Assembly (NCBI GenBank): GCA_002340255.1
Contig: DDLS01000096.1
Location: 1-32,258 of the forward strand
Reading direction: 5' to 3'
Source: Cyanobacteria bacterium UBA2566
Lineage (GTDB): Bacteria > Cyanobacteriota > Cyanobacteriia > Cyanobacteriales > Desertifilaceae
Length of the DNA: 32,258 nt
Both the position numbers and the translations under genes were made by a program. Below the pieces are notes generated by a model. The model did no database searches and was not told the origin of the DNA. It saw only the letters and a list, made by a program, of their open reading frames with translations. Positions 1 through 7,919 of this stretch are shown here, piece after piece (position 1 is the first letter of the stretch; every line of letters begins with the position of its first letter).

Positions 1-372
1 CAGGCGATCGCCATAAACCCCCCAATTTCCCCATCCCCTTTCCGAAATCCCCAACCCCCCACCTGTAGATAAATGCAGGACATGAAAACCCAACCTACCG
101 ATTGGATTTTCAAAATTTTCCCGTGCAGGTAGACACATTTTTAAAATCTGGTGGTATCATTGTCTCTGTCACGTACTGTTAGAGCCTTTTGGTAACATTA
201 CTAATTGTCCTAACCCGGAGCCAGTCGGAGATGCTGTGACCTATACCTCTGAGCTAAACCCTGAAAAGATGCTCAATCAGCAATTTTCAGTTATGATGCT
301 CAAGGACAGTAAACTTAAAGTGTGTCTCTACACAAGAATTAAAGTACATCTAACAACGTTGTGGAGTGAACG
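1..372. other. Leader region upstream of the RTX gene; no gene seen
   Basis: No open frame of convincing length or composition was found here. The last part looks like the 5' leader of the RTX gene. A perfect 10-bp palindrome ACAACGTTGT lies at 353-362, directly before a GGAG Shine-Dalgarno at 363-366 that is six bases from the ATG at 373. A 9-bp direct repeat (gatgctcaa) occurs at about 268 and 295. No promoter boxes are clear enough to name. Confidence 0.4.
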
Positions 373-2052
373 ATGAGCGGATTTACAAGACAAGACTTTC
401 CCAATCAGTTTGCAACTCGGTTCTGGTTCGGAACCAATCAAGCTGAAGAAGGTATTGATCTGAGAGTTGATGAGGCTAACCTAGGGTCTCAAGATATTGT
501 ATATGCTTACCAAGGGGACGATACAATCTCGGCTGACCTATCCCCTACACTGATTGTATTTGGGGGGCAAGGTAACGATAGCATCGTTGGAAGTCAAAGA
601 CCTCTAGCTCTGAATATCCTGTCTGGAGATGTCGGTAACGATACTATCGTCCTCCAAGGTGGAAACCTTCCCCAAGCTTTTGGAGGTCAAGGTGATGATT
701 CTCTGTATGGTTCAGGGGCTAGCAGCGAAAGCATGTTTGGAGGTCAAGGAAACGATGTGGTTCGCGGGAGAAGTGGCAATGACTTCCTTACAGGCGATCG
801 CGGTCTTGACATCATCTGGGGAGATGATGCTGGTGGTGTTGGAGCAGATACTATCCTAGGTGGACAAGAGAGCGACACCATCGTTGGTGGTGGTGGTAAT
901 GACTCGATCCGTGGCGGTCAAGGTAATGATTACATTGAGGTAGATAACTCCCTCAGTAGCAACTCTCCAAGTGGTGATGCTTACGTTGCTGGTAACGACA
1001 CCGTAAATGGAGATGCTGGGAATGATACCATTGGTCGCTCAGGGGTTGCTGGAAATGATTGGTATAATGGTGGTGACGGCAACGATAGCATCCTAGGTGG
1101 AGACCAGATGAATGCTGCTGTAGGACAGAATACGCCTGGTGATACCTTAATTGGTGGTGCAGGAAACGATAACATTTCTGGTGGTCTTTCATCTACAGCA
1201 TCTGGTGCGGACTCCATTACCGGTGGAGCAGGTAATGACATTATAACTGGCGGTGGAGAAACCGATAATGAATCTTTCCAAACAGGAAGAGGTGATACCA
1301 TTTCTGGTGGTGAAGGTAATGACAGTATCTTAGGTCAAGCGGGTACGGACAGTATTACAGGTGACGCTGGGCAAGATACCATTTCCGGTGGCAGTGGTGG
1401 CGACTCCCTCAATGGTGGTGCAGACAATGACAGCATCTATGGTGGTGCTGGAGCAGACAGCATCATTGGTGGTACAGGCGCAGATACCCTCAAGGGTGGT
1501 GCAGGTAGAGACACCCTGATTGGCTCGTCAAGCACTTCTGATAACGACAATGCAGCAGATGTCTTTCAGTTTGACATTAATGATCTTGCTTCAAGTACTC
1601 AAGGGTTTACTAATGGTTCGACCACTGCTAATAATGTTGACGGCCTTGGCACGAATAACATTCCTGATGGGGTTGCTGTTGCTGAGGCGGATTACATCGT
1701 CAACTTTAGGCAAGGTCAGGATAAAATTGAAATCACTAGGAAGACGGTGACTGGTTTAACTTTAAGCTTTGGTAATGATACTCCTGCAGATATACCTAAC
1801 CAGACAATTGTGTTTGGTAGAGGCTTCACCGCTGGAGCATCACCAGTCTCAACAAATACTAATTTTGCATCAGTCCTGGGGCAAGTTTATAGTACTCAAA
1901 TCGGTGGTAATACTGTTGTGTACATTGAGAGAGATGGCTTGGCTGGTTTTACTACTCCAACCGGAAATTCACCCAACCGTACTGGAGATATTGCTGTTGC
2001 TGAATTAAATGGAACAGTGACTCTTCAAGCTAGTGACTTTACCTTTGTCTAA
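373..2052 (+). CDS. RTX (hemolysin-type) calcium-binding repeat protein
   Basis: This 559-aa protein carries roughly nineteen nonapeptide repeats of the GGxGxDxUx type between residues 64 and 383, for example GGQGNDSIVG and GGAGADSIIG. Such repeats fold into a calcium-binding parallel beta-roll and are typical of proteins exported by type I secretion. There is no N-terminal signal peptide, and about 175 non-repeat residues follow the roll, which fits a C-terminal secretion signal. No catalytic domain is evident, so it may be structural or surface-associated rather than a toxin. The start is supported by GGAG at 363-366. No type I transporter genes lie in this window. A strong hairpin follows at 2089-2124, so it looks monocistronic. 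The repeat family is certain; the specific role is unknown. Confidence 0.9.
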   Translation: MSGFTRQDFPNQFATRFWFGTNQAEEGIDLRVDEANLGSQDIVYAYQGDDTISADLSPTLIVFGGQGNDSIVGSQRPLALNILSGDVGNDTIVLQGGNLPQAFGGQGDDSLYGSGASSESMFGGQGNDVVRGRSGNDFLTGDRGLDIIWGDDAGGVGADTILGGQESDTIVGGGGNDSIRGGQGNDYIEVDNSLSSNSPSGDAYVAGNDTVNGDAGNDTIGRSGVAGNDWYNGGDGNDSILGGDQMNAAVGQNTPGDTLIGGAGNDNISGGLSSTASGADSITGGAGNDIITGGGETDNESFQTGRGDTISGGEGNDSILGQAGTDSITGDAGQDTISGGSGGDSLNGGADNDSIYGGAGADSIIGGTGADTLKGGAGRDTLIGSSSTSDNDNAADVFQFDINDLASSTQGFTNGSTTANNVDGLGTNNIPDGVAVAEADYIVNFRQGQDKIEITRKTVTGLTLSFGNDTPADIPNQTIVFGRGFTAGASPVSTNTNFASVLGQVYSTQIGGNTVVYIERDGLAGFTTPTGNSPNRTGDIAVAELNGTVTLQASDFTFV

Positions 2053-2088
2053 ACCCAACTTGTAGCTAGTATCCTAAGCTAAACTAAA

Positions 2089-2124
2089 AAGACCACGGTT
2101 GGTAAAGTTTCAAACCGTGGTCTT
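2089..2124. terminator. Strong hairpin terminator after the RTX gene
   Basis: A perfect 12-bp inverted repeat, AAGACCACGGTT / AACCGTGGTCTT, has an 11-nt loop. A run of A residues precedes it (a T tract when read on the minus strand) and a pyrimidine-rich stretch follows it. It begins 36 bases after the RTX stop codon. Bidirectional function is an inference. The hairpin also argues against a start codon at 2099 for the next gene. Confidence 0.75.
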
Positions 2125-2146
2125 CTCCATTTTCAGCCCACTCACC

Positions 2147-2770
2147 ATGCAAACCCCCCAACCTCTCCAAGTTGACCTCAAAACCCTCAACTACGACTTC
2201 ACCGGCATCTTGTTTTGGGAAAAAATAACTGGCTTCTTCTCCCTTCCTGAAGCTGTCGCCCTCCAATGTGTGGTCAAACAACTGTCTCCCAACTCTACCG
2301 TCGTCGAACTTGGAGCTTTCCAAGGGCGCAGTAGCATTGCCATAGCCTCCGTCCTCCCCCCCGGCTCCACCCTGCACAGCATCGATAACTTTCAAGGGGC
2401 ACTCCTCAAACCGGGTGAAGCTCGTCCCCCGATGCCAGAAGTCATCCGTCGTAACCAAGAAGCTTTTCTTCACAACACTACCGCCTTCGGAGTCAACGAC
2501 AAAGTTCAACTCCATGTCATGAATACCACTGCCGCCGCTTCCCTGTTTGCCGACAAGTCTCTAGAGCTCATTTTTATTGATGCCGGGCACAAATACGATG
2601 ACGTAAAAGCCGACATCACCCACTACTATCCGAAACTCAAACCCGGCGGCTATATGCTCTTCGACGACTACGAAGAAAAATGGCCGGGTGTCATGCAAGC
2701 CGTGCAAAATGCCTCCCTTGCTGGCGAACTCATTGCCCCCTCCCTCTGGTGCCACCGGAAAGGCAATTAA
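2147..2770 (+). CDS. Class I SAM-dependent methyltransferase (Methyltransf_24-like)
   Basis: A 207-aa Rossmann-fold methyltransferase. The SAM-binding glycine-rich motif VVELGAFQGRSSIA is at about residues 51-64, an acidic loop LIFIDAGHKYDD at about 140-151, and PGGYMLFDDY near 166. These are hallmarks of the Methyltransf_24 family, whose members often modify small molecules or sugars. The substrate cannot be read from the sequence. I chose ATG 2147 because the in-frame start further upstream (2099) lies inside the terminator stem. The gene stands alone, followed by repeats. Confidence 0.8.
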   Translation: MQTPQPLQVDLKTLNYDFTGILFWEKITGFFSLPEAVALQCVVKQLSPNSTVVELGAFQGRSSIAIASVLPPGSTLHSIDNFQGALLKPGEARPPMPEVIRRNQEAFLHNTTAFGVNDKVQLHVMNTTAAASLFADKSLELIFIDAGHKYDDVKADITHYYPKLKPGGYMLFDDYEEKWPGVMQAVQNASLAGELIAPSLWCHRKGN

Positions 2771-2786
2771 CAATGAACGGGGAACC

Positions 2787-2819
2787 AGAAACCCGGTTTC
2801 TTGAAGAAACCGGGTTTCT
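2787..2819. repeat. Perfect 15-bp inverted repeat with 3-nt loop
   Basis: AGAAACCCGGTTTCT, loop TGA, then AGAAACCGGGTTTCT. From memory this palindrome type is widely dispersed in Oscillatoriales-like genomes. It lies 17 bases after the methyltransferase stop and may also terminate transcription. Downstream, at about 2852-2865, is a gtaggggcgggttt motif, another short sequence I associate with these genomes. Confidence 0.7.
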
Positions 2820-2877
2820 AGCCATCCTAGCGTGGGCAGGAACACCAGTCGTAGGGGCGGGTTTTTCAACTCGCGCA

Positions 2878-2927
2878 AGCTTCGTTAACGCAATGACAGA
2901 GTATATCTGATTCACCGGACTTGATAT
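2878..2927 (+). repeat. Truncated right end of the GTCATTGCGA foldback MITE
   Basis: About 50 bases align with the right end of the complete MITE copy at 6822-6959. Both share gcaatgaca, then an actgat/ctgat segment, then the terminal GGACTTGATAT. The left part of the element is missing. It lies 8 bases before the end of the reverse-strand Rpn gene. Confidence 0.6.
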
Positions 2928-2935
2928 ACTTGATA

Positions 2936-3763
2936 TTATTCAGAGATCTCAAGATCCAAATTCTCTAGTACTCCAGTCACCGTTTCCACCGGAAACTGCA
3001 ATAATTGAGCAATAACTTCCGAGGATAATCCATAACTCGCCATTCGAGGAATATTCTCCAATTGTGCTTCTTGCCGTCCTCGTTGTTCTCCTCGTTGTTC
3101 TCCTCGCTGTTCTCCTTCCTGGAAAGCTTCTTGGTAAACCTTGGTTTGTCGAATATCGCTCAGTCCTAACATCGCTTCAATTTCCTCCCTAGTTTTGGTC
3201 GGTAACTTATAGACTATTATAGTCTCGATTAAATCAATCAGGTTTTGTTGTACCTGTTGTTGAGTTAACTCAGATTTCGCTCGTTCTATTAGAGTTTTGG
3301 CTGTTTCTGGAGCAGTACTGTCCTTTTCGATAATCAGTTTAACCACCCCTAACCCTAATGAGTTTTGGCGCAGTTCATCCAGGTAAATGCGGGTAACTTC
3401 CGGCAGTTGGAGAGCATTGGCAAAGTGTAGATCGCTATCTGGTTCCGTATTCCGGTTAGGATAAATCACCACAACTTCCCAGGGATGGGGAGGTTTATAT
3501 TGTCTTAGATAGAGGAAAAGTTCGCTAAATAAACGATAATACAACTCCTCGTCCGGTTGAAATTGAACCTCAGTAATATAGAAAGGTAAATCTGGGTTAT
3601 TACGATTTGGAAGAAACAGCCCATCGAGGCGAAAAGCAAGTTGTTTCACTTCTATAGAAGTAAAAGTATACTGGTTTGCTCTAGCAGGAGGAAGTCCACA
3701 GAGTTCAAAGAAGAATTGAGGAAATTCTTGGAAGATTTTGTAAAAGAGAGTATCAGTTTTCAT
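2936..3763 (-). CDS. Rpn/DUF2887 family PD-(D/E)XK nuclease-like protein
   Basis: This 275-aa protein opens with MKTDTLFYKIFQEFP and contains RLDG (residues 45-48) and ITEVQF (63-68). The D47...E65-x-Q67 spacing resembles the PD-(D/E)XK core of Rpn/DUF2887 proteins, which are abundant in cyanobacteria and annotated as recombination-promoting nucleases or putative transposases. The C-terminal third is helical and contains a short tandem repeat (GEQR three times, at about 217-229) followed by a segment resembling the usual C-terminal helices. It stands alone with repeats on one side. Family assignment is fairly firm; biological role and present activity are not known. Confidence 0.75.
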   Translation of the reverse strand: MKTDTLFYKIFQEFPQFFFELCGLPPARANQYTFTSIEVKQLAFRLDGLFLPNRNNPDLPFYITEVQFQPDEELYYRLFSELFLYLRQYKPPHPWEVVVIYPNRNTEPDSDLHFANALQLPEVTRIYLDELRQNSLGLGVVKLIIEKDSTAPETAKTLIERAKSELTQQQVQQNLIDLIETIIVYKLPTKTREEIEAMLGLSDIRQTKVYQEAFQEGEQRGEQRGEQRGRQEAQLENIPRMASYGLSSEVIAQLLQFPVETVTGVLENLDLEISE

Positions 3764-4127
3764 CCGGATGTGAGATCGACAGCATCATTTAAATCTATCG
3801 AATAGATCGCGATAGGTTACGGGTAATCCCGGTTTATTGGTCATCTTTAATCCCCTTTTATCATTTCTTTAGGTTTTCTGGGTAGCTTCCCCTTGGCTCC
3901 ATAGGCTTAAATAAAGCAGCCTTATTTGATTCAGGAGCATCCCATGAACCAGCCTCTTAACCCTCTAGGAACTCCACCCAACGCTTGGCAGGTGAATGCC
4001 GATACTGCTGATATTACCCGTCCTCCGGTTCCTCCTCAACCCATTACCCTGACTACAGAAACCAAAACCTTACGGTTAGATTTGGCAAAATCTGCCCTAT
4101 TGGTGATTGATATGCAAAATGACTTCT

Positions 4128-4330
4128 TTGACATCCTCCCCACCCTCCACTTCGTTAAAGGGTGGGGATTCCCTATCTATTCAAGCAGTATCAAATAACG
4201 ATAACTGCTTAAATTCCAGATGAGTTGACGCTTCAACAGTTGCTGCTCCCTTGACGGAAGTCTTACGCTCTCCTCTACGTCCGTTTAGAGTCTCCGAATG
4301 TCCTCCGGCGACTAGAATATTTACTGCGGC
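4128..4330 (-). ncRNA. Probable TnpB omega-RNA (reRNA) at the tnpB-side end
   Basis: TnpB nucleases use an RNA transcribed from the 3' part of tnpB through the right end of the element, with the guide taken from adjacent host DNA. Here tnpB ends at 4181 and the element ends at 4128 on the minus strand, with a stable hairpin at 4138-4167. The predicted guide starts at 4127 and reads AGAAGTCATTTTGCATATCA on the minus strand. The 5' limit is a guess, because scaffold lengths vary. This is family-based inference; the hairpin and geometry are seen directly. Confidence 0.4.
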
Positions 4331-5401
4331 ATTGACATCGCGATCATGGGTTGCACCACAGTTTAAACAAGTCCACTTTCGGATTGACAGATCGAGTTTG
4401 CCGCCCTTAAACCCACAGCACGAACACCTTTGAGACGTGGGTTCCCAGCGATTAATGACCCGAAATTCCCGACCATATTTATCAGACTTGGCTTCTAAGA
4501 AAGTTCGGAATTGTCGCCAACCTAAATCGCTAATTGCTCTAGAGAGGCGACGATTTTTAACCATGCCTACTACGTTTAGATCTTCGAGGACAATCGTTTG
4601 GTTTTCACGGATCATCCTGGTTGATAGTTTGTGCAAGAAATCGCTACGAATATCTTTTATCTTGGCATACAGCTTACCTCGGCGCTTTTTAGCTTTTTCA
4701 TACCGCTTACTCCCTCTCTGTTTCCTGGATAAGTTTTTATCTACTCTTCGCAATCTTTTGATCCGTTTCTTTAACGGTTTAGGGGCATCAATTTTTTCAC
4801 CCGTCGATAACGTGGCAAAAGTTGAAATCCCTAGATCAATACCCACTGAATGTTGATTAGGGGTAAAGCTCTCTGGAGCGATTTCTACTACAAAACTGAG
4901 GAAATAGCGACCCGCCGCATCCTTGATAACTGTGACTGATGAAGGCTGGGCTGGCAATGGGCGCGACCAGACCACTTTAAGGAGTCCGATTTTTGCCAAA
5001 TAGACTTTATCCCTTTTGATTGAGAAGCCATGGCGAGCAAATCTTGCTGATTGTCTAGCACTTTTTCTTTTGAATCTAGGGGGTCGTACAGGTTTTCCCT
5101 TTCGCTCTCCCTTACCCGACTTAAAAAAATTCTGATAAGCCGTGTTTAGATCTCTCAAAGATTGTTGTAAGGGGATATTAGAAACCTCAGATAGCCACTG
5201 GCGATTAGACTCTTTTTTCGCCTGAGTAATAAACTTTTTCTGTAATTGACTATTGCTTGGCTTCTTATTTCCAGAGCGATATCGAGCGACGCAAAATCCC
5301 AAGGCATCATTCCAGACAACTCGGACGCAACCGAATAATCTCGACAATGAGATTTGTTGTCCAGGAGTTGGATGGATTCGGTAGCGATATCTAGCTCTCA
5401 T
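4181..5401 (-). CDS. tnpB: IS200/IS605-family TnpB (RNA-guided nuclease, OrfB)
   Basis: A 406-aa full-length TnpB. The RuvC-like catalytic acidic residues are visible: D189 in GIDLGIST, E273 in VLEDLNV, and D355 in HDRDVNAA. A zinc ribbon (C326/C329 and C345/C348) lies between the last two. The N-terminal helix-turn-helix-like region and basic linker are also present. All key residues are intact, so the nuclease is predicted to be active. It starts at ATG 5401 and is divergent from tnpA with 47 bases between starts. It stops 53 bases before the predicted element end. Confidence 0.93.
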   Translation of the reverse strand: MRARYRYRIHPTPGQQISLSRLFGCVRVVWNDALGFCVARYRSGNKKPSNSQLQKKFITQAKKESNRQWLSEVSNIPLQQSLRDLNTAYQNFFKSGKGERKGKPVRPPRFKRKSARQSARFARHGFSIKRDKVYLAKIGLLKVVWSRPLPAQPSSVTVIKDAAGRYFLSFVVEIAPESFTPNQHSVGIDLGISTFATLSTGEKIDAPKPLKKRIKRLRRVDKNLSRKQRGSKRYEKAKKRRGKLYAKIKDIRSDFLHKLSTRMIRENQTIVLEDLNVVGMVKNRRLSRAISDLGWRQFRTFLEAKSDKYGREFRVINRWEPTSQRCSCCGFKGGKLDLSIRKWTCLNCGATHDRDVNAAVNILVAGGHSETLNGRRGERKTSVKGAATVEASTHLEFKQLSLFDTA

Positions 5402-5448
5402 TAGGGATTTTTTATGCTACAGTATTGAGTGTAGCATATTTGGTCTGC

Positions 5449-5877
5449 ATGAATCAAAAATCCTATAGACGCGGTAGAAATAGCGTTACGCTTCTTCATG
5501 TTTACTTGGTCTTTGTCGTAAAATATCGACGAAAAGTTCTTTCAACACAGATTAGGCTGCGAATAACTGAGATCTTGAAAGAGTTAGGGAAGAAGATGGA
5601 TTTTGCTGTTCTTGAAATTGATGGAGAAGAAGATCATATTCACTTGTTAATTGAATACGTTGGAGGGTATTCAATTTCCAAGTTGGTTAATCATCTCAAA
5701 GGTGTTTCTAGCCGTCTTCTGAGAAAGGAGTTCAATTTAGTTCCCCATTCAGCTCATCTTTGGTCTCCGAGTTATTTTGCCATTTCTTGTGGAGGTGCGC
5801 CGATAGAAAAGATTAAGCAATACATTCAACAACAAGGAGAAAAGCCGCCCACAGCGAAGCTAAAGGGCGGGGCTTGA
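5449..5877 (+). CDS. tnpA: IS200-family Y1 transposase TnpA
   Basis: A 142-aa HUH single-strand transposase. The metal-binding HUH motif is DHIHLLIEY at about residues 62-70, and the nucleophilic tyrosine is in KQYIQQQ near residue 126. This is the usual family length and order. I chose ATG 5449 over TTG 5425 because the family normally begins just before the SYRRGRNSV-type basic segment. The 3' end of the gene runs into the subterminal hairpin at 5844-5873, which is common in compact elements. Nothing suggests inactivation. Confidence 0.9.
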   Translation: MNQKSYRRGRNSVTLLHVYLVFVVKYRRKVLSTQIRLRITEILKELGKKMDFAVLEIDGEEDHIHLLIEYVGGYSISKLVNHLKGVSSRLLRKEFNLVPHSAHLWSPSYFAISCGGAPIEKIKQYIQQQGEKPPTAKLKGGA

Positions 5878-6523
5878 AACCCAATTTTTGGGTTATCTCC
5901 AGGGTTGGTTAGCTCATATTGGAGTGGATGTTTCGCCAGCGCGATCGCTGATTGATCCATTAAATCAGCTTTTGCCCCTCTTACGCACTGCTCAAGTCCC
6001 CATTATTTGGCTCAACTGGGGCAACCGTCCCGACTTACTAAACATCAGTGCCGGCTTAAGACATGTGTATAATCCTACCGGAGAAGGCATCGGATTAGGC
6101 GATCGCCTCCCCGAAAAAGACGCAAAGGTTCTCACCGCAGGCAGTTGGGCTGCCGCCATTGTAGACGAACTCGTACCCCAACCGGAAGATATTCACATCG
6201 CCAAATATCGTATGAGTGGCTTTTGGGATACTCCCCTCGACAGTATTCTCCGTAACCTAGGGAAAACCACTCTCTTCTTTGCCGGAGTCAACGCCGATCA
6301 ATGCGTTCTCTGTACCTTACAAGATGCCAATTTTCTCGGCTATGACTGTATTTTAGTTCAAGACTGTACTGCTACCACCTCGCCCTCCTATTGTTGGGAC
6401 GCTACCCTTTATAATGTCAAACAATGTTTTGGCTTTGTGAGTGAGAGTGCAGCGCTCATCGAGGGAATTAAAAATCTTTAAACAGAAATGATATCAATCT
6501 CTATCCTGATTTTCTCTAAGATT

Positions 6524-7130
6524 ATGAATAAGTATCATTGCATGATTCCAGTCTTCAAATCCCCCACAGAGTATCAAGCCTATCGCATTAGCCCGAAAGA
6601 CAGCAATCGACTGGCGATCGTCTTCGATCCCACCATGTCCGATTTTTCCTTAACCTCTTGTATTGAAATTTTCGATCCAGGAGGCAAAACGCCCCCCAAC
6701 CGCCATCAATTAGCTGTAGAAATGTTCTTTATCTTAAAAGGAGAAGGATTAGCCTATTGTGACGGTAAAGTAGTCAGCATTCAAGCCGGCGATAGTTTAA
6801 TGGTGCCGCCCACCGGAACTCATATCAAGTCCGGTTAAACACTTGTCATTGCGACCGGAGGGAAGCAATCGCCAAAACTACCGAGCTAAAAGAGATTGCT
6901 TCACTCCACTGCGTTCCGTTCGCAATGACATACGATAACTGATCCAACGGACTTGATATCATGTGATTGAAAACACCGGAAAAGGACGCATGTATGCCCT
7001 TTGCATCATGATTCCCAATGAAAATTTTGCTGAACTTATTCGCAGTGGAATTCCCGTAGAATTAGACGCAGAAGATTTGGAAGTGTTACGCCGTTCCGAT
7101 CGCGCCCAAGCCCTAGTCAACAATTATTAA
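6524..7130 (+). pseudogene. Cupin-domain protein, split by a MITE insertion
   Basis: The 5' part (ATG 6524 or 6542 to 6823) encodes a cupin barrel with NRHQLAVEMFFILKGEG and IQAGDSLMVPPTGTH, the two conserved cupin motifs with metal-ligand-type His and Glu. It then enters the MITE and stops at 6838. The 3' part (6960-7130) continues as HVIENTGKGRMYALC to a TAA. Removing 6824-6959 (136 bp) restores one frame of 156 aa from 6524 (150 aa from 6542). Cupins of this kind bind metal and act as small-molecule enzymes or sensors. Its partner is the split hydrolase directly upstream; the intact pair would have acted together on an unidentified metabolite. Confidence 0.8.
6822..6959 (+). mobile_element. 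Foldback MITE of the GTCATTGCGA type, inserted in the cupin gene
   Basis: The ends are inverted repeats, ATATCAAGTCCGG at 6822 and CGGACTTGATAT ending at 6959. Inside them a second inverted repeat (TGTCATTGCGA and TCGCAATGACA, plus AAGCAATC and GATTGCTTC) makes the whole element a long imperfect hairpin. An AT dinucleotide flanks each end and may be the target duplication. No coding capacity. Related copies are at 2878-2927 (partial) and 29205-29342 (full, inverted). Confidence 0.8.
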
Positions 7131-7140
7131 TCATTAAGTA

Positions 7141-7773
7141 TTATAGAGCTTCAGTCTGTTTCAGATTCTGGGCACGCAGTTTATGGAACTGTGGATTAAG
7201 CGTAGCCGCAGTGCGCCCCGTTAAAGTCCATAAGATCGAGCGGCTCACATCTCTGGCAATACTAAGCGGGGATTCTCCATCATCTGAAGACGGCACTTCT
7301 ATGGGCGTAAAGGTAATCCCTTGGCTCCCTAAAATAATTGTCGCGATCGCCTTCGATCGGGGCATATGAAAATCCGACGTAATCAGATACACATGGCGAA
7401 TATTATCTGACTTCAAATCATCCACCAATGTCGAAAAATTAGTTACGGTATCCACCGCTTGATAATCCAAATGAACCCGTTCTTCCGGAATCCCAGCAGC
7501 CTGGAACGCTTGGCTTGCTTGTTTTCGCCCAACACCAGAAGACACCCAAATTTCCAAGGGATACTCTTGCTCGGCAGCAAATTGAGCGGTAAAGGGTTCG
7601 CGATCGTGATTTCCTCCCAACATTAAAATCGCTTCTGGTTGGGGAGATTCGCCCAGCGCCAACGTGGTTTGAAGTTTAATCCAAGCCCCTAATCCAGTCA
7701 CATAAACGCCCAATAAGAGTAATAGAATAGTAACCGATTTTTTGAGATTTGCTTTGGTAAAAATGGGAGGCAT
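7141..7773 (-). CDS. YdcF/DUF218 family membrane-anchored protein
   Basis: A 210-aa protein with one N-terminal membrane segment (about residues 13-30) and a DUF218 domain. The conserved AILMLGGNHDRE (about 48-59) and YLITSDFHMPRS (about 126-137) match the YdcF/ElyC/SanA fold. E. coli ElyC and SanA act in envelope integrity, and family members bind nucleotide-like ligands; the function of the cyanobacterial protein is unknown. I prefer ATG 7773 to the TTG at 7782. The gene is convergent with the broken cupin, their ends only 10 bases apart. Confidence 0.8.
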   Translation of the reverse strand: MPPIFTKANLKKSVTILLLLLGVYVTGLGAWIKLQTTLALGESPQPEAILMLGGNHDREPFTAQFAAEQEYPLEIWVSSGVGRKQASQAFQAAGIPEERVHLDYQAVDTVTNFSTLVDDLKSDNIRHVYLITSDFHMPRSKAIATIILGSQGITFTPIEVPSSDDGESPLSIARDVSRSILWTLTGRTAATLNPQFHKLRAQNLKQTEAL

Positions 7774-7919
7774 AGGTCTCAATTTGCCAAACTCCTTACC
7801 TGATGTCCACTCCTTGTAAAGACACCTCAGGATAGAAAATGTTCCTCAGTGCCAAGTTTCTTCAAAAGAACAGATTCTCATCCTATTAAAACCCGCCTCA
7901 TTGTCATCTTTTTCTCTAT

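Larger units (their letters stand above)
4128..5891. mobile_element. IS200/IS605-family insertion sequence, complete (about 1764 bp)
   Basis: The element carries divergent tnpA (plus) and tnpB (minus), both apparently intact. Ends were placed by restoring the reading frame of the interrupted hydrolase: removing 4128-5891 rejoins the gene in frame. Read on the minus strand, the tnpB-side end finishes in TCAA, matching the right-end cleavage motif known for IS608, and the other end abuts 5'-GATAAC in the host. Subterminal hairpins occur at both ends: CCCCACCCT/AGGGTGGGG at 4138-4167 and GCCGCCC/GGGCGGGGC at 5844-5873. No target duplication is present, as expected for this single-strand transposition family. 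Boundaries could shift by a base or two. Confidence 0.85.
3944..6481 (+). pseudogene. Isochorismatase-like cysteine hydrolase, split by an IS605-type insertion
   Basis: The N-terminal part (3944-4127) ends in the family motif LLVIDMQND, which holds the catalytic Asp. The C-terminal part (5892-6481) contains AGVNADQCV with the catalytic Cys. Joining base 4127 to 5892 gives 774 bases, a continuous 257-aa frame reading DFCYLQGW across the junction, as expected for an intact family member. The start at 3944 is supported by GGAG 7 bases upstream; TTG 3926 is less likely. The 5' fragment now reads into the insertion and stops at 4198. Intact homologues hydrolyse C-N or ether bonds of small molecules; the substrate is unknown. 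A disrupted cupin gene follows 42 bases later, so both were probably one operon. Confidence 0.85.

Noticed and set aside
953..1301. Minus-strand open frames inside the RTX gene
   Set aside because: They are antisense by-products of the repeated GGxGxD codons, with low-complexity His/Pro/Ser-rich translations and no start context.
2099..2146. In-frame start at 2099 for the methyltransferase
   Set aside because: It lies inside the terminator stem at 2089-2124 and adds residues unlike the family, so ATG 2147 is used.
2084..2515. Minus-strand 143-aa frame across the methyltransferase gene
   Set aside because: It overlaps a well-supported methyltransferase on the other strand and starts in its interior, and its translation has no recognisable features.
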